DNA of 64,000 nucleotides from Bacillota bacterium (GTDB taxonomy: Bacteria; Bacillota; Sulfobacillia; JAJZYS01; JAJYTV01): assembly GCA_021799275.1 (NCBI GenBank), contig JAJZAT010000002.1, positions 127,293-191,292 of the forward strand, written 5' to 3'. Each line of letters opens with the position of its first letter. The stretch's first letter is position 1. The notes under the pieces are model-generated. The model ran no database searches. It was not told where the DNA came from and saw only the letters and a list, made by a program, of their open reading frames with translations. Both the position numbers and the translations under genes were made by a program. Positions 45,120 through 53,858 of the stretch are shown piece after piece.

Positions 45120-46103
45120 ATGCAGCTTGGCAAGGAGATCCTGTACCTTTCCTACGCCGACGTGGCGGCGGTCGGACCGAACATGGCCGAGACGATCTCG
45201 ATCGTCGAGGGAGCCTTCCGCGACAAGGGCCAGGGCGTGACGCAACTGCCAGCCAAGACGGCTCTCCACCCGCTCGACGAGGACGCGTTCATCCACGCGA
45301 TGCCCGCCTGGGTGCCGAGCAGCCGCGCCGCAGGGGTCAAGTGGGTCTCAGGTTATCCCCTCAACCAGCCGAAGGGCCTGCCCTACATCACGGGCCTCCT
45401 GATCCTCAACGACCCGGACACCGGCATCCCGATCGCCGTCATGGACTGTGCCTGGATCACGGCACAGCGCACCGGCGCCGTGAGCGGGCTCGCCGCACGC
45501 CACCTCGCCCCGAGGGGCGCGAAGACCGCCGCTCTCCTGGGAGCCGGGGTGCAGGGGCGCACCCAGGTGCGGGCGCTCGCAACGGAAGTCAAGAGCCTGC
45601 GCGAGGTGCAGGTCTTCGATCCCCGCCCCGAGGCCGCCGAGGCCCTCATAGCCGAGCTGGGCGCCGAGTTCCCGGAGCTTTCTCTCCTGGCCGCCGCCGG
45701 GCCCGCAGAGGCGGTCCGCGGCGCGGACATCGTCGTCTCCGCCGGACCCATCCTGAAGCACCCGCATCCCATCATCGAGCACGGCTGGCTCCAGCCGGGC
45801 TGCCTCGGCCTGCCGGTCGACTTCGACGCGATGTGGACCGGTGCGGCGCTGCACCTCGACCACTACCTCGTCGACGACATGGGCCAGTACCGCTTCTACG
45901 AGCAGCAGGGGTTCTTCTCCGGGGCACCGGAGCCCGCCGGAGACCTCGGCGACCTGCTGGCGGGCCGCTGCCGCGGCCGGGAGAGCGACTCCGAGCGGAT
46001 CATCTCGATGAACCTCGGCGTCGCGATCGCCGACATGCCGACGGCGCGCCTGGTCTACGACCGGGCGCTGGCCGCGGGCAAGGGCCGGGTCCTGCCGCTC
46101 TGA
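45120..46103 (+). CDS. ornithine cyclodeaminase/mu-crystallin family protein (first copy)
   Basis: A 327-residue member of the ornithine cyclodeaminase family. The NAD-binding motif is LLGAGVQGRTQVRAL, preceded by KWVSGYPLNQPKGLPYITGL and AVMDCAWITAQRTGAVSGLA. Its extended N-terminus and FIHAMPAWVPSSRAAG segment resemble a subgroup sometimes annotated as tyramine oxidase subunit B, so true cyclodeaminase activity is uncertain. ATG at 45120 is used; ATG at 45108 sits too close to the GGAG. A TATATA at 45048 may be its -10 element. It converges on a paralogue. Confidence 0.82.
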   Translation: MQLGKEILYLSYADVAAVGPNMAETISIVEGAFRDKGQGVTQLPAKTALHPLDEDAFIHAMPAWVPSSRAAGVKWVSGYPLNQPKGLPYITGLLILNDPDTGIPIAVMDCAWITAQRTGAVSGLAARHLAPRGAKTAALLGAGVQGRTQVRALATEVKSLREVQVFDPRPEAAEALIAELGAEFPELSLLAAAGPAEAVRGADIVVSAGPILKHPHPIIEHGWLQPGCLGLPVDFDAMWTGAALHLDHYLVDDMGQYRFYEQQGFFSGAPEPAGDLGDLLAGRCRGRESDSERIISMNLGVAIADMPTARLVYDRALAAGKGRVLPL

Positions 46104-46152
46104 ACCGAGGCAGGGCCTGACGCATCCGCCTCGCGCCATCCGCTAGACGCGG

Positions 46153-46184
46153 CGATGCCGCCGGCCCGTGGGCCGGCGGCATCG
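46153..46184. terminator. hairpin between the two convergent ocd genes
   Basis: CGATGCCGCCGGCCC and GGGCCGGCGGCATCG pair perfectly (arms 46153-46167, 46170-46184), followed on the plus strand by TGTTTC. It can end both converging transcripts. Confidence 0.75.
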
Positions 46185-46202
46185 TGTTTCCGGGCGGCCG
46201 GA

Positions 46203-47153
46203 TCACCCGGCTGCCCCACCCTCCCGCCCGCGCCGCAGCACGAGTTCTTCCGCCACCGCCAGATCGAAGAGCGCCGCGCCGACGCTCTTGAAGACCGTCC
46301 AGCCTCTGCGGGTGCCCGCGGCGGAGCGCAGGTCCCGCAGGGCCGCCATGTCGTAGCGGTCCTGCGCAGCCGCCTGGATGAGGTCGCCCGCCTCCTGGCG
46401 AGCCCCCGGCACGTCATCGACATAGACGGCCGTGGCGCCCGCGATGACGTCCGGAGCGAGTTCGGCCATATCCGGCCGGTAGGCGCCCATGGCGTTCAGG
46501 TGCACCTCCGCCGGCAGGTCCGAGGCGTGCAAGAGAGGCTCCTCGGCCGCCGTCACGAGCGTCGCGGCGCCGGCGCCGCGAAGAGCCTCGGCGGGCGTTC
46601 CGGCCAGGGATATCTCCACCTGCGGCAGGTCGGGCGCAAGCCGCGCGGCCAAAGCCTCGGCGCGCTCCACGGTGCGGTTCCAGATGCAAAGCTCCGTGGC
46701 AGCGGTCGCCTCGAGCAGCGCGAAGGCCTGGTCGTAGGCCTGTCCTCCGGCCCCCAGCAGCGCGACCCGCCGCGTCGCGGGCGGCGCCAGGAGGCTGGTC
46801 GCGTGGCCGGCCAGGGCCGCGGTGCGGACCTGCGTCAGGGCCGCCGCGTCGATGACGGCCTTGAGCTCACCCGTCCTGCGGTCCCAGAGCAAGACCTCGC
46901 CGATCAGCGTCGGAAGGCCGCGCGAGGGATTGAGGGGCCTCTGGTGCAGCACCTTCAGCCCGACCGACGCAGGCGAAAGCGCAGGCATCAGCAGCGAGAC
47001 GCCACCTTCGGGGCCGAACGCGGTGCGCACGGGTCCTTCGAGATCGCCGCAAGCGATGGCCCGGTAGGCCCCGGCGATCGCCTGCCTGGCGACGGACGGC
47101 GGCATCAGCCGCCGGATCTCCGCGCCGTCCAGGTACGCGATCTCAGCGGGCAT
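46203..47153 (-). CDS. ornithine cyclodeaminase/mu-crystallin family protein (second copy)
   Basis: A 316-residue enzyme closer to classic ornithine cyclodeaminase or related imine reductases: substrate side IDAAALTQVRTAALAGHAT, then VALLGAGGQAYDQAFALL for NAD. It would convert ornithine to proline and ammonia, or act on a related amino acid. It overlaps the arginase-family gene by 11 bases, so an arginine-to-ornithine-to-proline route is a natural inference. It is the last gene of the branched-chain amino acid run. Confidence 0.84.
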   Translation of the reverse strand: MPAEIAYLDGAEIRRLMPPSVARQAIAGAYRAIACGDLEGPVRTAFGPEGGVSLLMPALSPASVGLKVLHQRPLNPSRGLPTLIGEVLLWDRRTGELKAVIDAAALTQVRTAALAGHATSLLAPPATRRVALLGAGGQAYDQAFALLEATAATELCIWNRTVERAEALAARLAPDLPQVEISLAGTPAEALRGAGAATLVTAAEEPLLHASDLPAEVHLNAMGAYRPDMAELAPDVIAGATAVYVDDVPGARQEAGDLIQAAAQDRYDMAALRDLRSAAGTRRGWTVFKSVGAALFDLAVAEELVLRRGREGGAAG

Positions 47154-48117
47154 CGCGGCGACGCTCGGCCATGCCGGCGAGCAGGTGCAGGAGCGCCCAG
47201 ACGGCCGTGTGCGAGGAGACGCCGTTCGGATCGGACGGCGGGTAGATCTCGACGAAGTCGAAGCCGACGATGTCCTTCTGGGCGCCGAGGAAGTGCAGGG
47301 CCTCGTAGAGCTCGTGCGCCGTCAGTCCGTCCGGATCCGTCGGGCCGCCAGGATTGTAGGCGGCGTCGAGCACGTCGGAGCAGATCGTCACGTAGACACC
47401 GCGGGTGCCGACGCTCGCGGTGCTGTAGGCCTCGCGCACCGACTTCGCGATGCCCTCGCGCCGGATCTCGCCGATCGAGATCGTGCGGGCGCCGATCGCG
47501 TTGGCGTACTCCCACATGAACTTGAGGTTGCGCGGCCCGCGGATGCCGGTGTGCACCAGGCTCTCGGGCCGTGACGACGGCAACTCGGCGATGCGCCGGA
47601 AGGGGCAGCAGCGCGCGTAGCGGTCCCCGTCGTACTCGTCCTTGTTGTCGTAGTGCGCGTCGAAGTGCACGATCCCGACCGGCCCTTGGAGCTCCTCCTG
47701 CAAGGCCTCGACGATCGGGTAGGTGATCGAGTGGTCCCCGCCGTAGGTCGCGGGCAGGGCGCCGCCGCGGACCACCTGCCGGATGCGCTGGCGGATCGCG
47801 TCGAAGCTGCCTGCGCGGTCCTGCATGTCGATGACGACATCGCCGCAGTCCACGAGGCGCAGGTGGTCGAAGGCGTCGATGCCGTACTCCGGCAGGAAGC
47901 CGCCGTAGCGAGCGGACGCCTGGCGGATGGTGCGCGGCGCGAGCTCGCAGCCGGACCAGCTGCCCCAGGTGATCGTCCCCTCCCAGGGCACGCCGGAAAC
48001 CGCGACGTCCGCGGTCCCCTCCAGCGCGTCCGGCTGCACATGGGGCTGCCCGAACAGGGTCGGCGTATCGCCGTACAGCACCGGCAGCATCGCCGCCTCC
48101 GCCTTGAAGTTGCCCAA
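47143..48117 (-). CDS. arginase/agmatinase/ureohydrolase family protein with altered site
   Basis: A 324-residue ureohydrolase-fold protein. Metal motifs GGDHS (TYGGDHSITYP) and DAHYD (HFDAHYDNKDEYDGD) are intact. The third motif, usually SxDxDVLDP, reads TICSDVLDA, so the first aspartate is replaced by cysteine. The substrate loop usually HGTPFRR reads RCCPFRR. These changes suggest a different substrate or metal use; arginine, agmatine, guanidino acids and guanidine are candidates. TTG at 48117 is preceded by GGGGAGGG. It is coupled to an ornithine cyclodeaminase homologue. Confidence 0.84.
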   Translation of the reverse strand: MGNFKAEAAMLPVLYGDTPTLFGQPHVQPDALEGTADVAVSGVPWEGTITWGSWSGCELAPRTIRQASARYGGFLPEYGIDAFDHLRLVDCGDVVIDMQDRAGSFDAIRQRIRQVVRGGALPATYGGDHSITYPIVEALQEELQGPVGIVHFDAHYDNKDEYDGDRYARCCPFRRIAELPSSRPESLVHTGIRGPRNLKFMWEYANAIGARTISIGEIRREGIAKSVREAYSTASVGTRGVYVTICSDVLDAAYNPGGPTDPDGLTAHELYEALHFLGAQKDIVGFDFVEIYPPSDPNGVSSHTAVWALLHLLAGMAERRRDAR

Positions 48118-48145
48118 GGGTACCCTCCCCTTCTGCCGGGTGTCT

Positions 48146-48877
48146 CTAGAGCGCCACTTCCGGCTCGCCGCCGAGGTACGCCGCCTGCACGCGCCGGTTC
48201 TCCGCGAGGGCCTTGGCGTCGTCCTGCAGCACGATCGAGCCGGTCTCGAGCACATAGCCGCGGTCGGCCAGTCGCAGGGCCTGGCGTGCGTTCTGCTCGA
48301 CGAGCAGGATCGCCGTGCCACTCTTGCGGATCTCCGCGATCGTGTGGAAGATCGCCTGCACGAGGATCGGCGCGAGGCCCATCGACGGCTCGTCGAGCGC
48401 GAGGAGCCTCGGCCGCGTGATCAGGGCGCGGCCGATCGCCAGCATCTGCTGCTCACCGCCCGAAAGCGTCCCGGCCAGCTGGTGGCGCCGCTCGAGCAGG
48501 CGCGGCAGACGCTCGAACACCTCGTCGCGGCGCAGCTGCACCTCGTGCGGCGTGCGGCGCAAGAGGTACCCGCCGAGCATGAGGTTCTCCTCGACGGTCA
48601 GGTTGACGAAGATCCGGCGTCCCTCCGGCACATGGCCGAGGCCGAGTTGCACGATGCGGTGCGCAGCCGTGCGCTGGATCTCCTGGCCCGCGAAGCGCAC
48701 CGAGCCGCTGCGGGCCCGCTCGAGCCCGGAGATGCTCCTGAGGGTCGTGGTCTTGCCGGCGCCGTTCGAGCCCAGGAGCGCCACGATCTCGCCTTCGTCC
48801 ACCTGGAAGGATATGCCCTTCAGGGCCTCGATGCTGCCATAGAAGGTGTGCAGGTCCTGCACCTCTAGGAGGGCCAT
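48146..48877 (-). CDS. livF: branched-chain amino acid ABC transporter ATPase LivF
   Basis: A 243-residue ATPase, the second energiser of the Liv importer. Walker A is GSNGAGKTTTLRSI, the signature LSGGEQQMLAIGRAL, and Walker B LLALDEPSMGLAP. EALKGISFQVDEGEIVALLG is typical of LivF. It overlaps the upstream livMG fusion by 13 bases. The arginase-family gene follows after 28 bases. Confidence 0.95.
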   Translation of the reverse strand: MALLEVQDLHTFYGSIEALKGISFQVDEGEIVALLGSNGAGKTTTLRSISGLERARSGSVRFAGQEIQRTAAHRIVQLGLGHVPEGRRIFVNLTVEENLMLGGYLLRRTPHEVQLRRDEVFERLPRLLERRHQLAGTLSGGEQQMLAIGRALITRPRLLALDEPSMGLAPILVQAIFHTIAEIRKSGTAILLVEQNARQALRLADRGYVLETGSIVLQDDAKALAENRRVQAAYLGGEPEVAL

Positions 48878-50682
48878 GCGTTCACCTCCTCGTCGTTCTC
48901 GTCGCGGCCGAGGTAGGCGTCGACGACGCGCTCGTCCGCGAGGATCTCCCGAGGGGTGCCGTCCGCGATCTTCCGTCCGCGGTCGAGCACCACGACGTGG
49001 TCCGAGACGCCCATCACGAGGTTCATGTCGTGGTCGATCAGCACCACCGTGACGCCGAGGTCCCGGATGCGGCGCACGAGGCCCATGAGCGCCTGCTTCT
49101 CCGAGGGGTTCATGCCGGCCGCCGGCTCGTCGAGCAGCAGCACCTTCGGCTGCGCGGCCAAGGCGCGCGCGATCTCGAGCCGGCGCTGGTCGCCGTAGCT
49201 GAGTTCGCTCGCGCGGTGCCCCGCCAGTCCCTCAAGACCGCAGAAGCGCAGGAGAGCCTGGCAGCGCAGCAGGCTGTCGCGCTCCTCGCGGCGCTGGCGG
49301 CCGGTGTGCAGGAGCGAGTCGACCACGGTCGCCCTCTGGTGCGGGTACATCCCGACCAGCACGTTCTCGTACACCGCCATGTTCTTAAAGAGGCGGATGC
49401 CCTGGAACGTGCGGCTCAGGCCCACCCCCACCACCTGGTGCGGGGTCTGGCCGCGCAGGCTGTGGCCGTGCAGGCGCACGTCTCCGCCATCCGGTCGCGT
49501 CACGCCGGTGATGCAGTTGAAGACGGTCGTCTTGCCGGCGCCGTTCGGGCCGATGATGCCGCAGATCTCGCCAGGCCGGACCGAGAAGGCGACGTCGTCC
49601 ACGGCGAGCACGCCGCCGAAGCGGCGCCTGAGGCCCGACACGTCGAGGGCAGCGTCCTCGCCGTCGCCGTCCCGCGAGCGTGCGAGCGCCTCGAGGGGTA
49701 GCGGCGGCCCGAGTTTGCGCTCCGACCCCGGCCCGAAGGGGTTCTCCTTGCGCGACGCCGCGGGCCAGATGCCCTGCGGGCGCAGGAGCATCAGCGCGAC
49801 CAAGCCGATGGCGAACACGAAGAGCCGCCAGAGCTGCATGAAGCGCAGGATCTCGGGCAGGCCCACCACCACGGCGGCGCCCAGGAGAACGCCGGGGAAG
49901 CTCGCCATGCCGCCCAGCACCACGACCATCAGGATGTTGATCGACTGGGTGTAGGTGAAGCTATCTGGCGAGATCGCCGTGAGGCGCGCCGCGAAGAACG
50001 CGCCGGCAAGACCGCCGAAGATGGCGCCGAAGACGTAGGCCCAGAGCTTCACGCGCACCGACGGCACGCCGACGGCCTCGGACGCCGACTCGTCCTCGCG
50101 CAGCGAGAGCCAGGCCCGCCCGAGGCGGGAGTGCGCCAGGTGGCGCGTGAAGAAGAGCACCACGAGCAGGAAGGCGACCGCCAGGTAGTACTGCGAGTCC
50201 TGGCTGAAGAACTGGTAGCCCATGATCGACGGCGCGGGGATGGCGTAGATGCCGTTCGGGCCGCCGGTGAAGCCGAGGTTGGTCGCCGTGATGCGCACGA
50301 TCTCGCCGAAGCCGAGCGTGACGATCGCGAGGTAGTCGCTTCTGAGGCGCAGGGTCGGGTAGCCGACGATCACGCCCGCGATGGCCGAGCAGGCGACGGC
50401 GAAGGGCAACGTCTCCCAGAACGTCATGTGCCCGACGGTCGAGAGGAGTGCCGTCGTGTAGGCGCCGATCGCGTAGAAGGCGGCGTAGCCGAGGTCCAGG
50501 AGACCGGCGTAGCCGACGACGAGGTTGAGGCCGAGGCCCAGCATGGCGAAGGTCAGGATGCCGATGCCGACGGTGAGCCAGTAGGAGTTCGCACCGAGCG
50601 GGAACATGAGCGCGAGCGCGAGGACCACGAGGGGCCCCCAGCGCGTCACCAGCGGTTGCCAGGCGCCGACGCGTGTGGCCAT
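48865..50682 (-). CDS. LivM permease fused to LivG ATPase
   Basis: One 605-residue protein joins two normally separate subunits. Residues 1-310 are a LivM-type permease with about eight to ten helices (LGLNLVVGYAGLLDLGYAAF, the EAA-like LSLREDESASEAVGVPSVR). A charged linker of some 35 residues follows, and residues 345-600 are a LivG ATPase: GIIGPNGAGKTTVFNCITG, LSYGDQRRLEIARAL, LLLDEPAAGMNPSE and a terminal AYLGRDE. There is no stop or frameshift between the halves. It works with LivH, LivF and LivK. Confidence 0.95.
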   Translation of the reverse strand: MATRVGAWQPLVTRWGPLVVLALALMFPLGANSYWLTVGIGILTFAMLGLGLNLVVGYAGLLDLGYAAFYAIGAYTTALLSTVGHMTFWETLPFAVACSAIAGVIVGYPTLRLRSDYLAIVTLGFGEIVRITATNLGFTGGPNGIYAIPAPSIMGYQFFSQDSQYYLAVAFLLVVLFFTRHLAHSRLGRAWLSLREDESASEAVGVPSVRVKLWAYVFGAIFGGLAGAFFAARLTAISPDSFTYTQSINILMVVVLGGMASFPGVLLGAAVVVGLPEILRFMQLWRLFVFAIGLVALMLLRPQGIWPAASRKENPFGPGSERKLGPPLPLEALARSRDGDGEDAALDVSGLRRRFGGVLAVDDVAFSVRPGEICGIIGPNGAGKTTVFNCITGVTRPDGGDVRLHGHSLRGQTPHQVVGVGLSRTFQGIRLFKNMAVYENVLVGMYPHQRATVVDSLLHTGRQRREERDSLLRCQALLRFCGLEGLAGHRASELSYGDQRRLEIARALAAQPKVLLLDEPAAGMNPSEKQALMGLVRRIRDLGVTVVLIDHDMNLVMGVSDHVVVLDRGRKIADGTPREILADERVVDAYLGRDENDEEVNAWPS

Positions 50683-50686
50683 CGCG

Positions 50687-51589
50687 TCACATCCTCTCGA
50701 CGACGCGCTCGCCGAAGATGCCCGTAGGCTTGAACACGAGCACCAGGATCAGCACGGCGAAGACGATGACGTCCTGCCACTGCGACGAGATGTATCCCGC
50801 CGAGAGCGACTGCAGCACGCCGATCAGGAGGCCGCCGACCATGGCCCCCGGTATGTTGCCGATGCCACCGAGCACGGCCGCGGTGAACGCCCTCAGACCC
50901 ATCAGGAAACCCATCATGAAATTGATCTGCGTATAGTAGAGACCCATCATCACGCCGGAGGCTGCGGCCAGCGAGCCGCCCAGGAGGAAGGTGATCAGCA
51001 CCACACCCTCGACGTTGATGCCCATCAGGCGCGCCGCGTCCTGGTCGAACGAGAGGGCCCGCATCGCGGTCCCCACCGGCGTGAACTGTACGAAGAGATA
51101 GAGCCCGACCATGAGCAGGAGCGCGAGGGCGAACATCGCCACCTGGACGTAACCTACCTGGGCGCCGAAGAGATGGAAGCCTGTGAGCGGCAGGATGTTG
51201 GCCGGGAAGGTATCGAAGCCGGCGCCGAACGCGATCATCGCGCCGTTCTCGAGCGCCAGCGACACGCCCAGGGCCGTGATCAGGATGGAAAGGCGCGACG
51301 ACTTCAGGAGCGGCTGGTACGCCACACGCTCGATGCCCATCGCCAGGAGTCCCACCGCCAGCATCGCGATCAGCAGGGCCAAAAGCAGCTGCATCGCCAC
51401 CGGCAGGTGCATGCCCGCGGCCGCCGCGACCACCAGCCAGCCGGCGAACGCACCGACCATGAAGAGGTCGCCGTGGGCGAAGTTGATCAGGCGGATGATG
51501 CCGTAGATCATCGTGTAGCCGAGGGCCACCAGCGCGTAGAAGGAGCCGATCGTGAGGCCGTTGACGAGGTACTGGACGAAAACGCTCAC
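50687..51589 (-). CDS. livH: branched-chain amino acid ABC transporter permease LivH
   Basis: A 300-residue permease with about eight helices: VQYLVNGLTIGSFYALVALG, the MIYGIIRLINFAHGDLFMVG signature and the AAVLGGIGNIPGAMVGG loop. GTG at 51589 with AAGGGGG upstream gives the typical N-terminus; the longer frame adds non-homologous sequence. It pairs with the LivM half of the next protein, four bases away. Confidence 0.94.
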   Translation of the reverse strand: MSVFVQYLVNGLTIGSFYALVALGYTMIYGIIRLINFAHGDLFMVGAFAGWLVVAAAAGMHLPVAMQLLLALLIAMLAVGLLAMGIERVAYQPLLKSSRLSILITALGVSLALENGAMIAFGAGFDTFPANILPLTGFHLFGAQVGYVQVAMFALALLLMVGLYLFVQFTPVGTAMRALSFDQDAARLMGINVEGVVLITFLLGGSLAAASGVMMGLYYTQINFMMGFLMGLRAFTAAVLGGIGNIPGAMVGGLLIGVLQSLSAGYISSQWQDVIVFAVLILVLVFKPTGIFGERVVERM

Positions 51590-51643
51590 GGAGTGTGCCC
51601 CCTTGCGTTCTTGGAAGGCCGGGCGCGGCACTGAAAAAGGAGG

Positions 51644-51709
51644 GTGGGCGGTCAGCCTGCCGCCGCCGCCCACCGCCCGCTGCCGCCCAGCCCCGGCGGC
51701 GCCGGGGCT
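51644..51709 (-). terminator. two hairpins between livK and livH
   Basis: A nine-base-pair stem AGCCCCGGC/GCCGGGGCT (51689-51709) is followed by GTGGGCGG/CCGCCCAC (51644-51651 with 51666-51673), and then CCTCCTTTTT on the minus strand. This looks like an attenuating terminator or mRNA-stabilising element that would give more binding protein than permease. Confidence 0.65.
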
Positions 51710-51719
51710 CAGGAGGTGC

Positions 51720-52898
51720 CTAGTGCACCGAGACCCACTGTCCGGCGTCGTTGAGCTCCTTGTACGCGGTGAACTTGCCGTTCACGACACGGAGCGTGAT
51801 GTACACGGCTGGCGTGCGGTCGCCGATCTTGTTGAAGCTGAACGTTCCCGTGAGGCCCTTGAAGTCGTGGATCTTGCTGAGCGCCGCGTTGATCTTGCTG
51901 GCCTTCGTGGAGCCGGCGTTCTTAATCGCCTGCGCCACCACCGAAACGGCGTCGTACTCGTAGACGGAGTATGGTCCCGGCGCCTGTCCGTACTTCTGCG
52001 TGTACTGGGTGACGTAGCTCTTCGCGGTACCGAGGAACTGCGCCAGGGGGGCCGTCGTCACAATGAAGTTGTTGGCCGCGGAGCCGGCCGTCGACAGCAC
52101 CGTCGGGCTGTTGGTGGCGTCGCCGCCCATCATCTGGAAGGTGTAGCCGAGCTGGTGGGCCTGCTTCAGCAGGAGACCCATCTCCGTGAAGTAGCCGGTG
52201 TAGTAGAGGACGTCCGGGTGCAGCTGGTTGATCTGCGTCAGGACGGAGGTGTAGTCGCTCTGTCCCGGCGTCAGGTGCTGCACCGTCGCCGTGATGCCGT
52301 AGCTCTTGAGAGCCTTCACCGTGTCCTGCTGCAGGCCTACGGCGTAGGTCGAGTTGTCGTCCATGACGACGACCTTCTTGGCGTGCAGGTAGTTGGCGAT
52401 GAAGTTCGCCGCGAACGGACCCTGCTCGTCGTCACGGCCGATCGTGCGGAAGACATCGTTGTAACCGAGTTCCGTCAACTGCGGGTTCGTCGAGGCGTCG
52501 AGCACGAACGGCAGGTCACCCTGGCTGTGGAAGACCTGCAACTCGGGCAGCGAGGCGCTCGAGCAGTAGCCTCCCGCCACCGCGGTGACGTTCTGCGACA
52601 CGAGATTCTGCGCGGCCTGGGTCGCCGTCTGGGCGTCGCAGGCATCGTCCACCGGCACGATCTGGATCTTGCGGCCGAGCACGCCGCCGGAGCCGTTGAT
52701 CTTCGCCGCAGCGAGCTTGGCGCCGTCGACGATGTCCTCGCCGGCGCTCGCGTAGCTGCCGGACAGCGGGACCGGCACGCCGATCTTGATCGGCGCGCTC
52801 GACGATGACGACGAACTGGTCGTCGCCGAGCCGCAGCCGGCGACCAGCAGGGACATGGCGCCCGCCGCCGCAAGGATCCAGGAGTACCTTCGTGCCAC
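51720..52898 (-). CDS. livK: branched-chain amino acid ABC transporter binding lipoprotein LivK
   Basis: A 392-residue lipoprotein. The signal ends in LVAGC with Cys22, followed by a serine-rich tether of about 15 residues. The body is a type I periplasmic-binding fold: IKIGVPVPLSGSYASAGED, AAKINGSGGVLGRKIQIVP and VAGGYCSSASLPE. GTG at 52898 has GGGAGG seven bases upstream. It captures leucine, isoleucine, valine or a related ligand outside the membrane. It is separated from livH by terminator-like hairpins. Confidence 0.94.
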   Translation of the reverse strand: MARRYSWILAAAGAMSLLVAGCGSATTSSSSSSSAPIKIGVPVPLSGSYASAGEDIVDGAKLAAAKINGSGGVLGRKIQIVPVDDACDAQTATQAAQNLVSQNVTAVAGGYCSSASLPELQVFHSQGDLPFVLDASTNPQLTELGYNDVFRTIGRDDEQGPFAANFIANYLHAKKVVVMDDNSTYAVGLQQDTVKALKSYGITATVQHLTPGQSDYTSVLTQINQLHPDVLYYTGYFTEMGLLLKQAHQLGYTFQMMGGDATNSPTVLSTAGSAANNFIVTTAPLAQFLGTAKSYVTQYTQKYGQAPGPYSVYEYDAVSVVAQAIKNAGSTKASKINAALSKIHDFKGLTGTFSFNKIGDRTPAVYITLRVVNGKFTAYKELNDAGQWVSVH

Positions 52899-53064
52899 GA
52901 CATGACCTCCCATCCGTATCCGATGAATCCGGATGCCCTGCGGATTCTGGCACGACCTTGGCGTACCATGGTCTAACAGGGTTGTGGAGTGGCTAATTCT
53001 GTGCGCTGAAGCGTTCTCCTCCTACAGCAGGTATGGTAATTAGACCGCCCGTTGCACCTTGCTG

Positions 53065-53829
53065 TCACCAGCCGCCATACGCCATCCAGCCACCGTCCAC
53101 CGTGATGTGGCTGCCGGAGATGTAGCTCGCGTCGTCGGAGGCCAGGAAGAGCGCGGTACGGGCCACCTCCTCGAGCGTTCCGTAGCGCCCCATCGGCGTG
53201 CGTCGTTCGACGTCGCTGTCCGAGTAGTCGCCGCTGCTCTGGTCCTGCACATCGAGGTTGGTGCGGATGTACGCGGGGTCCAGGCAGACGACGCGCACCC
53301 CTCGGCCCGACCACTCGTTCGAGAGCACCTTGGTCAGTCCGATCAGGCCGTGCTTGGCGGAGCAGTAGGCCGCGCGCTGCGGCATCCCCACCTCGCCGAA
53401 GATCGAGCCGATCTGCAGGATGACACCGCTTCCCTGCGGCAGCATCACGCGCGCCGCGGCCTGCGACCCCGCGAAAGCCCCCGCGAGGTTGACCTCGAGC
53501 ACGCGCAGGTAGTCGCTGAACGGCAGGTCGACCGACGGGCCGATGGCGTTGATGCCGGCGTTGTTGACCCAGACGTCCAGCCGGCCGAACTCCCGCACGG
53601 CCGTCTCGGCGAGACGCCCGGCATCGTCGGGTCGCGAGACGTCGCCGCCGACGCCCAGGGCGTGGAGCCCCGCGGCGCGCAGCTCGGCCGCGGCCTCCTG
53701 GGCCCGCTCCGCGCTGCGCGAGTTGATGAGGACCTTTGCGCCCTCCTGCGCGTAGAGCTGCGCGATCGCGCGCCCGATCCCCGTGCTCGAACCGGTCACC
53801 ACTGCGACCCTCTGCTCCAGGCGACCCAT
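53065..53829 (-). CDS. short-chain dehydrogenase/reductase
   Basis: A 254-residue SDR. The cofactor motif TGSSTGIG is at 12-19, NNAGI follows, and the active site is completed by a serine in QIGSIFGEVG and AYCSAKHGL (Tyr-x3-Lys). The Arg after the second strand (NSRSAER) suggests NADP. The C-terminal SGSHITVDGGWMAYGG is typical. Substrate is unknown; in this operon a 2-methyl-3-hydroxyacyl-CoA or glucose-type dehydrogenase are both possible. It lies 29 bases after leucine dehydrogenase. Confidence 0.9.
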   Translation of the reverse strand: MGRLEQRVAVVTGSSTGIGRAIAQLYAQEGAKVLINSRSAERAQEAAAELRAAGLHALGVGGDVSRPDDAGRLAETAVREFGRLDVWVNNAGINAIGPSVDLPFSDYLRVLEVNLAGAFAGSQAAARVMLPQGSGVILQIGSIFGEVGMPQRAAYCSAKHGLIGLTKVLSNEWSGRGVRVVCLDPAYIRTNLDVQDQSSGDYSDSDVERRTPMGRYGTLEEVARTALFLASDDASYISGSHITVDGGWMAYGGW

Positions 53830-53858
53830 CTTCCTGCCTCCCCCCTTCTGGTATGGAC

